A stretch of 64,000 nt of DNA from Caryophanales bacterium. GTDB lineage: Bacteria > Bacillota > Bacilli > Exiguobacteriales > Exiguobacteriaceae. How positions within the stretch are numbered: position 1 is the first letter of the stretch; each line of letters begins with the position of its first letter. This document shows positions 17,569 to 24,918 of this stretch, piece after piece. The position numbers were made by a program, and so were the translations under genes. Below the pieces are notes generated by a model. It was not told the origin of the DNA and searched no databases. It was given only the letters and a program-made list of their open reading frames with translations. Location: positions 434,001-498,000 of the forward strand of contig CABJAC010000001.1 in the NCBI GenBank assembly GCA_902363455.1. Direction: 5' to 3'.

Positions 17569-18239
17569 AAAACTTAAAGTTACGGGACTGGCTCCCGTTT
17601 ACACTCTACATGCTGATGGGTGTTGGACTGCTCCTCTATTTCCGTTTTTCGGGAATGATGGAGCAGTTTGATATCCAAGCACTATCGGACTGGATTCGCC
17701 AGCAGGGTGCTTTCGGCATGTTGCTGTACATATTGGCTTATACGATCCGTCCGCTCGTCTTTTTCCCGGCGAGCTTGTTGACGGTCTTTGGCGGTTATAC
17801 CTATGGTCCGTGGGTCGGGACGATTCTCGATGTCGTCGGTGCCGGAACCGGCAGCCTGCTCAGCTTTTGGATTGCCCGCCTGCTCGGTCGGCGCGGGATT
17901 GAAAAAATCATCGGTACCGGCAAACTAACAGCGCTCGACGAACGGATTGCGACGAACGGATTTGTCGTCGTCTTGATCGTCCGGCTGATTCCGCTGTTTC
18001 CGTTTGACGCGATCAGTTACGCGTCGGGCTTGTCGAAGATTAAATTCCGGCAGTTTGCACTCGCCAGTTACCTTGGGATCATTCCGGGTGCCTTTGTCTA
18101 CAACAACATCGGTGCGAGTCTGAGGGATCCGTTTTCCTGGCAGTTTTTCTTTGCCATCTTCTTATATCTCTTATTTTTTACCGTCGGTTTTTTTGCACAA
18201 CGGATGTTACGGAAAAAACAAAACAATGAGCACATGTAA
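17565..18239 (+). CDS. TVP38/TMEM64 (DedA/VTT superfamily) membrane protein
   Basis: About 224 residues, five or six membrane helices. The VTT-domain signature is clear: VFFPASLLTVFGGYTYGPW, then RLIPLFPFDAISYASGLSKI and a glycine-rich re-entrant segment GIIPGAFVYNNIG. Relatives are lipid scramblase or flippase candidates. The TTG start at 17565 overlaps the upstream TGA; it has no clear binding site, so it may be translationally coupled. ATG 17610 is an alternative start that would trim 15 residues. Confidence 0.85.
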   Translation: MKNLKLRDWLPFTLYMLMGVGLLLYFRFSGMMEQFDIQALSDWIRQQGAFGMLLYILAYTIRPLVFFPASLLTVFGGYTYGPWVGTILDVVGAGTGSLLSFWIARLLGRRGIEKIIGTGKLTALDERIATNGFVVVLIVRLIPLFPFDAISYASGLSKIKFRQFALASYLGIIPGAFVYNNIGASLRDPFSWQFFFAIFLYLLFFTVGFFAQRMLRKKQNNEHM

Positions 18240-18250
18240 GCGCTTTATGT
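18234..18250 (+). promoter_or_regulatory. Candidate cre (CcpA) site upstream of the proline dehydrogenase gene
   Basis: ATGTAAGCGCTTTATGT is close to the catabolite-response consensus (TGTAARCGYTTTCA-like core with central CG). It spans the stop codon of the upstream gene and lies about 75 bp before the next start codon. Inference from motif only. Confidence 0.45.
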
Positions 18251-18323
18251 CATAATATGAATGCAGAGATGTGAACCGACATGGTAAAACAGCCTAGCAT
18301 TTATTTAGGGGGAGTAATGAGTG

Positions 18324-19241
18324 ATGGAACGAGTATTACGGGATGGTTTTATCTTTTTATCGCAAAATAAGACATTGAATGGTCTGGCGAAACGGTATGG
18401 TCTGAAATTCGGTGCGGGTCGCTTCGTCGCGGGGGATTCACTGGAAGCCTCAAAACGCGCAATTCAGGATTTGAACTCAAAAGGATTATGCGTCACGATG
18501 GATCACCTCGGTGAGTTCATCTCAACGGTCGGAGAAGCGGAAATGATGACGCAGGAATGTATTCGTGCAGTGGAAATGATTGCGGAAGAGAAACTAGACT
18601 CGCAACTTTCACTGAAATTGACGTCACTTGGTCTTGATATCTCGGATGAATTGATCCGCTCGAACATGGAACGGATTTTGACACGGGCGAAGGAAGTAGG
18701 CGTCTTCGTCACAATCGACATGGAAGATGAGCCGCGTTGTGAAAAGACGATTCAACTGTTCGAAGAATTACGTCAATCATTTGATAACATCGGAACGGTC
18801 ATCCAGTCGTACTTGTACCGGTCGGAAGACGACATCAAACGTGTCGGACGATTCGAGACGAACTTACGGATTGTCAAAGGCGCATATAAAGAGCCGGCAA
18901 CGGTCGCCTTCCCGGAAAAAGAAGATGTTGACCACAACTACATCAAGCTCGTCAAACTGCAACTCTCACTTGGTAACTACGCTGCAGTCGCGACGCATGA
19001 CGATGCGATGATCGAACAGATTATCCGCTATGCGAAAGACAACGGTATCGGCAACGACAAGTTCGAATTCCAGATGCTGTACGGCATCCGTGTCGAGCGT
19101 CAGCTTGAACTCGTGAAGCTCGGCTATAAAGTCCGCGTCTACGTCCCGTATGGTCGTGACTGGTACGGCTACTTTATGCGTCGTTTGGCGGAACGTCCGG
19201 CGAACGTGGCGTTTGTCCTTAAAGGCATGGTTAAAGGTTAA
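18324..19241 (+). CDS. fadM: Proline dehydrogenase (FAD-dependent)
   Basis: A 305-residue monofunctional proline dehydrogenase ((beta/alpha)8 barrel) that oxidises proline to pyrroline-5-carboxylate and passes electrons to the respiratory chain. Conserved parts: LSLKLTSLGLD, TIDMEDEP, QSYLYRSEDDI, RIVKGAYKEP, VATHDDAMIEQI, FEFQMLYGIR and YVPYGRDWYGYFMRRLAERPAN (split here across the C-terminal active site). No P5C dehydrogenase is nearby. In B. subtilis the homologue yusM/fadM also lies beside the fad genes. ATG 18324 is preferred to GTG 18321 because of its 9-bp distance from GGGGGAG. Confidence 0.93.
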   Translation: MERVLRDGFIFLSQNKTLNGLAKRYGLKFGAGRFVAGDSLEASKRAIQDLNSKGLCVTMDHLGEFISTVGEAEMMTQECIRAVEMIAEEKLDSQLSLKLTSLGLDISDELIRSNMERILTRAKEVGVFVTIDMEDEPRCEKTIQLFEELRQSFDNIGTVIQSYLYRSEDDIKRVGRFETNLRIVKGAYKEPATVAFPEKEDVDHNYIKLVKLQLSLGNYAAVATHDDAMIEQIIRYAKDNGIGNDKFEFQMLYGIRVERQLELVKLGYKVRVYVPYGRDWYGYFMRRLAERPANVAFVLKGMVKG

Positions 19242-19254
19242 TAGGGAAACGTGA

Positions 19255-19284
19255 GATGGAGCTGTCATGGCTTCATCTTTTTTT
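19255..19284 (+). terminator. Terminator after the proline dehydrogenase gene
   Basis: GATGGAGC pairs with GCTTCATC, followed by seven T. Confidence 0.8.
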
Positions 19285-19320
19285 ATCATTTCTTAATGAT
19301 TGTTCGAAAGATTTTTACGT

Positions 19321-19440
19321 CCCGTGCTTTCCTCGGGCGAGACGCAAGTCGCGGCTCTTTGACCCATCGGATCAACGAGCCGGGTCTTGCCTGTCTCTGA
19401 CAGCGCAAAAAACCGCGCTTTTTCCCGTAGGAGTCACGGG
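19321..19440 (+). repeat. Structured intergenic element, copy 1 (candidate RNA or repeat family)
   Basis: This 120-bp element folds into a closing stem CCCGTG/CACGGG (19321-19326 with 19435-19440), continued through a mismatched helix to CGGG/CCCG (19334-19337 with 19424-19427). Inside are GAGAC/GTCTC (19339-19343 with 19393-19397) stacked on GCAAG/CTTGC (19344-19348 with 19386-19390), a hairpin CGGCTC/GAGCCG (19352-19357 with 19377-19382), and a hairpin AGCGC/GCGCT (19402-19406 with 19415-19419). A second copy lies in inverted orientation at 20327-20455. It starts 37 bp after a terminator and ends 58 bp before the DUF2785 start codon. Confidence 0.75.
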
Positions 19441-19459
19441 AAGCAAATCTTTCTTCACT

Positions 19460-19486
19460 TACTACATATACTACATATACTACATA
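19460..19486 (+). repeat. Three tandem copies of a 9-bp unit before the DUF2785 gene
   Basis: TACTACATA is repeated three times without interruption and ends exactly at the GGAGG ribosome-binding site. The junctions create two TATACT sequences that could serve as -10 elements. Confidence 0.85.
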
Positions 19487-19498
19487 GGAGGCATGGTC

Positions 19499-20320
19499 AT
19501 GGATGGAACGGAACAGCAGTTGAAAATGCAGCTGCAACAAGAGGATACTATTATTTCGGAGGAACTGCTTGATCAGATGCTGCATCACATCGGCAGTTTA
19601 GATCCGGTCCTTCGCGATGACCTAATTTTTTCAAGACTAGCGGAATGGATTATGTCAGGAGAGTTCACGTTGACGTCTGCTAAACGAATTGTCTCGTTTG
19701 TACTCAGTCCGGATGGTTTGTTTTATAAAATGAAGACTTCCGATGATACAGCAGTTTTTACCCGTTCATTTTCGGCTTTGCTTCTGGCAGCAGTATTGGA
19801 AAAGGATGCTGCACATCCACAACTGAAGGAGCAGACATACGAACAGATTTCTAATCAATTATTGGAATATCTGAGTAACGAAACCGACTTTAGGGGATTT
19901 GTTCCTGACTATGGTTGGGCGCATAGTATTGCCCATATTGCCGACGTCTATGATGCTTGGTTCAAGCATCCCTGGTGTCAGGTCAGAAATGAGCAAGCGG
20001 CGATTGGTCGGTTCATCGAAATTTTGATGACACCGGACTATGTTTTTATCGATGAAGAACAGGAACGTGTCATCACTGCTTGGTTAGCGGCAAGAGAACA
20101 AGGAATGACAGACGAAATCTTGTTTACGACGATTGAGACATCAGTCCAAACCTTGCTTGATCTACCGGTGAATTGGAGCGACGAACGATTTACTGTGCTC
20201 CGCAATACAAAACAATTACTACGGACACTGTACTTTCGGGTGAAATGGCAAGACAAGACATCCATCCTCCCGGAACGGATTGAACACTTGCTGTTTCAAA
20301 TCCATCAACGGTATCAGTAA
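19499..20320 (+). CDS. DUF2785 domain-containing protein
   Basis: A 273-residue, mainly helical cytoplasmic protein of unknown function. The segment FVPDYGWAHSIAHIADVYDAWFKHPW (about residues 133-158), with histidines spaced as GWxHxxAHxAD, is the recognisable DUF2785 core and could bind metal. The start at 19499 is taken because GGAGG (19487-19491) is 7 bp upstream; ATG 19493 is only 1 bp away. Codon use is slightly more AT-rich than the neighbours. The gene is bracketed by inverted structured elements, which may mean it arrived or is regulated with them. Confidence 0.85.
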   Translation: MDGTEQQLKMQLQQEDTIISEELLDQMLHHIGSLDPVLRDDLIFSRLAEWIMSGEFTLTSAKRIVSFVLSPDGLFYKMKTSDDTAVFTRSFSALLLAAVLEKDAAHPQLKEQTYEQISNQLLEYLSNETDFRGFVPDYGWAHSIAHIADVYDAWFKHPWCQVRNEQAAIGRFIEILMTPDYVFIDEEQERVITAWLAAREQGMTDEILFTTIETSVQTLLDLPVNWSDERFTVLRNTKQLLRTLYFRVKWQDKTSILPERIEHLLFQIHQRYQ

Positions 20321-20326
20321 ACAAAA

Positions 20327-20455
20327 ACAGACGTGTCCACTCGACTTCTACGGGAAAAGGAAGCTTGCTTCCGTCAGGGACAGGCAAGACCCGGTCATCG
20401 CTAGATGATCGCGGCTTGCGTCCCGCCCGAGAAAAGCGGGTGGACATACGTCTGT
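20327..20455 (-). repeat. Structured intergenic element, copy 2 (inverted)
   Basis: Read on the minus strand this is the relative of 19321-19440. Three blocks are shared: TCTCGGGCGGGACGCAAG, GGGTCTTGCCTGTCCCTGAC and TTTTCCCGTAGAAGTC. The outer stem differs in sequence but still pairs (ACAGACG/CGTCTGT and GTCCAC/GTGGAC), the inner stem changes GAGAC/GTCTC to GGGAC/GTCCC, and both variable hairpins are replaced by other paired sequences (TCATC/GATGA and GGAAGC/GCTTCC). The minus strand ends with TTTTTGT directly after the closing stem, so it can act as a terminator. It lies between the convergent DUF2785 and methyltransferase genes. Confidence 0.75.
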
Positions 20456-20472
20456 TATAAGAACGCGCTTTT

Positions 20473-21108
20473 TTAACCTCGCGTCCGAAACGCAAACAAA
20501 CAAGAAAACGCATGGGCCTGATCGAGTAACCGGTGTCCGGTCATGACGGCACCTTCTTTTTGAATGACGGCTTCATCAAGCAACGTCCATCCGAGTTCAT
20601 CTGCCAGTTGGACGAGTTCCCACGGCATCATCGTATTGCCCATCGGGGCGTCTTCTCCATGCAGGCGACGGTACGATAACCCTCGTGGTGCCGCCGTTGG
20701 TCCAAGCAGACTGATGACGACAAGCGGCGAAACGCGGCTGATTTCTTTAAGTACCGTGACGGGACGCGTCGACCATTCGAGTGAATTGACGGCAATGACG
20801 ACGTCAAACGTATCATCCGCAAACGGTAATGCTTCACCGGTTCCGACGACGAAGTCGAGTGCCGGTGATTTGTCACGGGCGATCCGGATCATCTCTTCCG
20901 ACAAATCCAGTCCTGTGACCTGAAACGCGTCCGCGAGTAACCGGCAAGCCGCGCCGTCGCCGCATCCCAAGTCGAGTAAGTTGCCGGACTTGATGACGGA
21001 TTTCAGAAACGGAATGATTGTTTTCCGGCTGCCTGTCGTCCACATCATCTCCGATCGTTCCGCCCAATCCGTCGCTTTTTGATCCCATAATTGTTCCGTC
21101 GGTTTCAT
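20473..21108 (-). CDS. Class I SAM-dependent methyltransferase
   Basis: A 211-residue methyltransferase of the UbiE/type-11 group. Motif I is NLLDLGCGDGAACRLL (about 43-58), then GLDLSEEMI, and GEALPFADDTFDVVIAVNSLEW (post-I to motif III region). Substrate unknown; the family includes small-molecule and tRNA enzymes. GGGGGAA lies before the ATG. It is monocistronic and divergent from fadNAE. Its transcript would run into structured element copy 2. Confidence 0.88.
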   Translation of the reverse strand: MKPTEQLWDQKATDWAERSEMMWTTGSRKTIIPFLKSVIKSGNLLDLGCGDGAACRLLADAFQVTGLDLSEEMIRIARDKSPALDFVVGTGEALPFADDTFDVVIAVNSLEWSTRPVTVLKEISRVSPLVVISLLGPTAAPRGLSYRRLHGEDAPMGNTMMPWELVQLADELGWTLLDEAVIQKEGAVMTGHRLLDQAHAFSCLFAFRTRG

Positions 21109-21167
21109 GAGAATTCCCCCTTTGCCTTCAGTCTAACAGGAAAATTTGACCAATAGCTGATTTTTTA

Positions 21168-21196
21168 TTGCTACTGAATGATAATTCATTTATGAT
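21168..21196 (+). promoter_or_regulatory. Promoter of fadNAE with first FadR-type box
   Basis: TTGCTA (21168-21173) and TATGAT (21191-21196) are separated by 17 bp. The spacer holds TGAATGATAATTCATTTA (21175-21192), nearly a perfect match to the B. subtilis FadR (TetR family) palindrome TGAATGA-N-TCATTCA. Confidence 0.7.
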
Positions 21197-21252
21197 GGAG
21201 AGGTAGAAGGAAGCAGTGGAAAAACGGACGGCTTCTTTTTTTGTCAGAATAA

Positions 21253-21270
21253 TGAATGGTTGTTCATTCA
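21253..21270 (+). promoter_or_regulatory. Second FadR-type operator
   Basis: TGAATG-N6-CATTCA is a perfect dyad, about 50 bp downstream of the predicted start of transcription and 23 bp before the fadN ATG. A repressor here would block elongation; acyl-CoAs would relieve it by analogy with B. subtilis FadR. Confidence 0.7.
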
Positions 21271-21292
21271 ATTACGAATCAGGGGGTCTATC

Positions 21293-23710
21293 ATGGCGAG
21301 TCAAATCGGTCAGCCGACCACAGTACACACGACGAAACATATTCAATTCGCCGTCATTATCGGTTCAGGGGTCATGGGTGCAGGGATTGCCGCACACCTC
21401 GCGAACGCGGGAATCCGGACATTGATGCTTGATATCGTACCAAAAGAATTAACCGCGCAGGAGACGAAACAAGGATTGACGCTGGATGATGCAGCAGTTC
21501 GTTCACGGATTGCCCGCGACAACCGTCAGAAGTTACTCAAACAAAATCCGGCACCACTGGCTTCGAAACAATTACTCGATTTAATTGAAGTCGGAAACCT
21601 CGAAGACGACTTGGAACGCCTCAAAGAAGCGGACTGGGTGATTGAAGTCATCGTTGAACGGCTTGATGTCAAACAACAGTTGTTTGCGACAATTGAACCG
21701 TTCTTACGCGAAGATGCGATCGTCAGTTCCAACACGTCAGGGATTTCCATCGAAGCGATGCGTCAAGGACGTTCGGATTCGTTTAACGCCCGGTTCCTCG
21801 GGACCCATTTCTTTAATCCGCCGCGTTACTTGAAGTTACTCGAACTGATTCCGACAAGTGACACGGATCCGGAAGTCGTCCGGTTCATGAAACAGTTTGC
21901 GGAAGAACGTCTCGGTAAAGGGGTCGTCATCGCAAAAGATACACCAAACTTCATCGGCAACCGGATCGGGACATACGGTCTGCTCGTCACACTGGATGAG
22001 ATGAAAAAGGGCGGCTATTCGATCGGGGAGGTCGATTCCGTCACCGGACCAGTACTCGGTCGTCCAAGCTCAGCGACGTTCCGGACGCTTGATGTCGTGG
22101 GAATCGACACATTCGTTCACGTTGCGAACAACGTCTACGACCTGTTACCGGATGGAGCGGAAAAAGACACGTTCGCCGTGCCGGAAGAAATGAAACGGTT
22201 GGTCGACGAAGGATCACTCGGAGCAAAGTCGGGACAAGGCTTCTATAAAAAAGTTGGCAAACAGATCCTGGAACTTGATCTTGCAACTTTTGAATACGTC
22301 GAAAAGAAAGCGCTTACTGAACTGTCGATCGGTCAAGCAAAAGCTCTTCCGGGCGCCAAAAATAAACTGAAAGCCGTTGTCTTTGCGAAGGACCGTGTCG
22401 GTGCCCTGCTGTGGCCGATCCATGCGAAGACGTTACTGTACTCGGCTCAACTGACACACGAAATCGCGGATGACATCAAAGCGATTGACGAAGCGATGAA
22501 ATGGGGCTTCGGGTGGAAAATGGGACCGTTCGAGACATGGGATGCGCTCGGCGTCGAGAAGACGGTTGCGAAGATGAAGCAGGACGGCTACGACGTACCG
22601 GCTTGGGTCGACGAGATGCTTGCGTCAGGCGTCACCAGCTTCTACAACGAAGACGGTCAGTTCTATGATGCGCAGACGCAAACGTATGTCGGCAGTACCG
22701 TCAATCCGAAAGAAATCCGCTTACGCGACGTCCGCAAATCAAACGGCGTCTTGCTTGAAAACAACGGTGCCCGTCTGCTTGATCTCGGAGACGACGTGGC
22801 AGTCCTTGAATTCACGTCGAAGAGTAACGCAATCGGCGTCGACATCATGCAGATGATCGAACAGTCGATTGATCTCGTTGAAAAAAATCACCGGGGTCTT
22901 GTCATCGCAAACGACGGCAAAAACTTCTGTGTCGGGGCGAACCTGGCGATGATGTTGATGGAAGCAGAGGATGAAAACTGGTTCGAACTCGACTGGATCA
23001 TCAACAAGTTCCAGCAGTCGATTCAAAAAATCCGTTACGCGTCGCGTCCGATCGTCGTTGCCCCACAAGGGATGACGCTTGGCGGCGGAACGGAAATCTC
23101 GCTTCCGGCAGCCCGTTTGCAGGCCGGTCTTGAAACGTATATGGGACTCGTCGAAGTCGGTGTTGGTCTGATTCCGGGAGGCGGCGGGAACGTCAACACG
23201 TATCGTCGTCTGCTTGAGAATACACCGGACGGACTCGTCAACATCGAAAAAGCCGCGCAGAAGACGTTTGAGAACGTCGCGATGGCGAAAGTCTCGAAAT
23301 CAGCCTTTGAAGCACGGGAACTCGGCTATGTCCGGACCGTCGATCAAATTTCAATGAACCGGGATCACCTGACGCATGATGCGAAACAACTGGTGCTTGA
23401 GCTCGACCGGACCGGTTACACGGCTCCAGCCCGTTCCCGGATTCCAGTCGTCGGTCGTGCCGGGAAAGCGACGCTTGAACTCGCAACCCGCGAGATGTTC
23501 TACGGCGGCTATATCTCGGAACATGATTTAAAAATCGCAAGTAAACTCGCACACGTCATTGCCGGTGGGAACGTCTCGTTCGGCACACAGGTCGATGAGC
23601 AGTATATGCTCGATATCGAACGGGAAGCCTTCTTGAGCTTGATCGGTGAGATGAAAACACAACAACGGATGCAGCATATGCTTGTCAAAGGCAAGCCGCT
23701 CCGTAACTGA
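21293..23710 (+). CDS. fadN: 3-hydroxyacyl-CoA dehydrogenase / enoyl-CoA hydratase
   Basis: An 805-residue bifunctional beta-oxidation enzyme. The N-terminal Rossmann domain has VIGSGVMGAGIAAHLANAG (about 22-40), and NTSGISIEAM and GTHFFNPPRYLKLLE belong to the dehydrogenase; the C-terminal part (about 510-700) is a crotonase domain with NDGKNFCVGANLAMML and GGGTEISLPAAR. This order (dehydrogenase first, hydratase last) is that of YusL/FadN, not of E. coli FadB. The start at 21293 follows AGGGGG by 6 bp. First gene of fadNAE. Confidence 0.95.
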   Translation: MASQIGQPTTVHTTKHIQFAVIIGSGVMGAGIAAHLANAGIRTLMLDIVPKELTAQETKQGLTLDDAAVRSRIARDNRQKLLKQNPAPLASKQLLDLIEVGNLEDDLERLKEADWVIEVIVERLDVKQQLFATIEPFLREDAIVSSNTSGISIEAMRQGRSDSFNARFLGTHFFNPPRYLKLLELIPTSDTDPEVVRFMKQFAEERLGKGVVIAKDTPNFIGNRIGTYGLLVTLDEMKKGGYSIGEVDSVTGPVLGRPSSATFRTLDVVGIDTFVHVANNVYDLLPDGAEKDTFAVPEEMKRLVDEGSLGAKSGQGFYKKVGKQILELDLATFEYVEKKALTELSIGQAKALPGAKNKLKAVVFAKDRVGALLWPIHAKTLLYSAQLTHEIADDIKAIDEAMKWGFGWKMGPFETWDALGVEKTVAKMKQDGYDVPAWVDEMLASGVTSFYNEDGQFYDAQTQTYVGSTVNPKEIRLRDVRKSNGVLLENNGARLLDLGDDVAVLEFTSKSNAIGVDIMQMIEQSIDLVEKNHRGLVIANDGKNFCVGANLAMMLMEAEDENWFELDWIINKFQQSIQKIRYASRPIVVAPQGMTLGGGTEISLPAARLQAGLETYMGLVEVGVGLIPGGGGNVNTYRRLLENTPDGLVNIEKAAQKTFENVAMAKVSKSAFEARELGYVRTVDQISMNRDHLTHDAKQLVLELDRTGYTAPARSRIPVVGRAGKATLELATREMFYGGYISEHDLKIASKLAHVIAGGNVSFGTQVDEQYMLDIEREAFLSLIGEMKTQQRMQHMLVKGKPLRN

Positions 23711-23727
23711 TGACTGGGGGGATTCGA

Positions 23728-24918
23728 ATGAAGGAAGCAGTAATCGTCGCTGGTGCACGGACACCAGTCGGCAAAGCCAAAAAAGGATCGTTTAAGTCGA
23801 TGCGTTCTGATGAACTCGCAGGAATCGCCATCAAGGAAACATTGAAACGCGCGAACTACACCGGAGCAATCGATGACGTCATTCTCGGTTGTGCCTTGCC
23901 GGAAGCCGAACAAGGGATGAACATCGCCCGGTATGCATCGGTCCTCGGGGGACTGTCGCATGAAGTGCCGGCCATTACAATCAACCGGTATTGCTCGTCC
24001 GGTCTCCAATCGATTGCCGATGCCTCGATGAAGATCATGACGGGACAAGCGACAGCTGTCATCGCCGGTGGACTCGAATCGATGAGCCAAATCCCAATGC
24101 CGGGACACGTCGTCCGCCCGAATCCATCAATCGTCGAAACGGCACCGGAATATTATATGAGTATGGGACATACGGCAGAACAAGTCGCTGCGACCTATCA
24201 GGTCTCACGCGAAGATCAAGATGCCTTTGCCCTGAAAAGTCATCAAAAAGCAGCCGCTGCGATTGCGTCCGGCAAATTCGTCGACGAAATCGTCCCGGTG
24301 ACGGTCACGGAACAGTACGTCAACGATGAGTTGAAGATTGAAGAAAAGACGTGGGTCGTCGAACACGACGAAGGTGTCCGCGCTGATTCATCACCGGAAG
24401 GTCTCGCTAAGCTCCGTCCGGCATTCCGTCTCGGCGGCAGTGTCACAGCGGGGAACTCGTCTCAGACATCAGACGGTGCAGCTGCCGTCTTGATCATGGA
24501 ACGGGAAGAAGCCGAACGCCAAGGACTGCCGATTCTCGGGAAGTTCAAATCGTTTGCCGTCGGCGGTGTCCGTCCGGAAGTCATGGGGATCGGACCGGTC
24601 GTCGCGATTCCAAAGGCACTTGAACTCGCCGGCATCACGCTCGAAGACGTCGGATTAATCGAATTGAACGAAGCCTTCGCATCCCAATCGCTCGGGGTCA
24701 TCCGGGAACTCGGTTTGAACGAAGACATCGTCAACGTCAACGGCGGCGCGATTGCGCTTGGTCATCCGCTTGGTTGTACGGGAACGAAACTGACGTTAAC
24801 ACTGTTGCATGAAATGAAACGACGGAACGTCCAATACGGCGTCGTCTCGATGTGTATTGGCGGCGGCATGGGTGCTGCCGGTGTATTCGAACTAGTTGAA
24901 GGAGGAACAGGACAATGA
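23728..24918 (+). CDS. fadA: Acetyl-CoA acyltransferase (3-ketoacyl-CoA thiolase)
   Basis: A 396-residue thiolase that cleaves 3-ketoacyl-CoA, ending each beta-oxidation cycle. The nucleophilic cysteine is in NRYCSSGLQSIADA, the catalytic His in NGGAIALGHPLGCTG, and the second cysteine in VSMCIGGGMGAAG. ATG 23728 is chosen, with GGGGGG 7 bp upstream. It overlaps fadE by 4 bp (ATGA). Confidence 0.95.
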   Translation: MKEAVIVAGARTPVGKAKKGSFKSMRSDELAGIAIKETLKRANYTGAIDDVILGCALPEAEQGMNIARYASVLGGLSHEVPAITINRYCSSGLQSIADASMKIMTGQATAVIAGGLESMSQIPMPGHVVRPNPSIVETAPEYYMSMGHTAEQVAATYQVSREDQDAFALKSHQKAAAAIASGKFVDEIVPVTVTEQYVNDELKIEEKTWVVEHDEGVRADSSPEGLAKLRPAFRLGGSVTAGNSSQTSDGAAAVLIMEREEAERQGLPILGKFKSFAVGGVRPEVMGIGPVVAIPKALELAGITLEDVGLIELNEAFASQSLGVIRELGLNEDIVNVNGGAIALGHPLGCTGTKLTLTLLHEMKRRNVQYGVVSMCIGGGMGAAGVFELVEGGTGQ

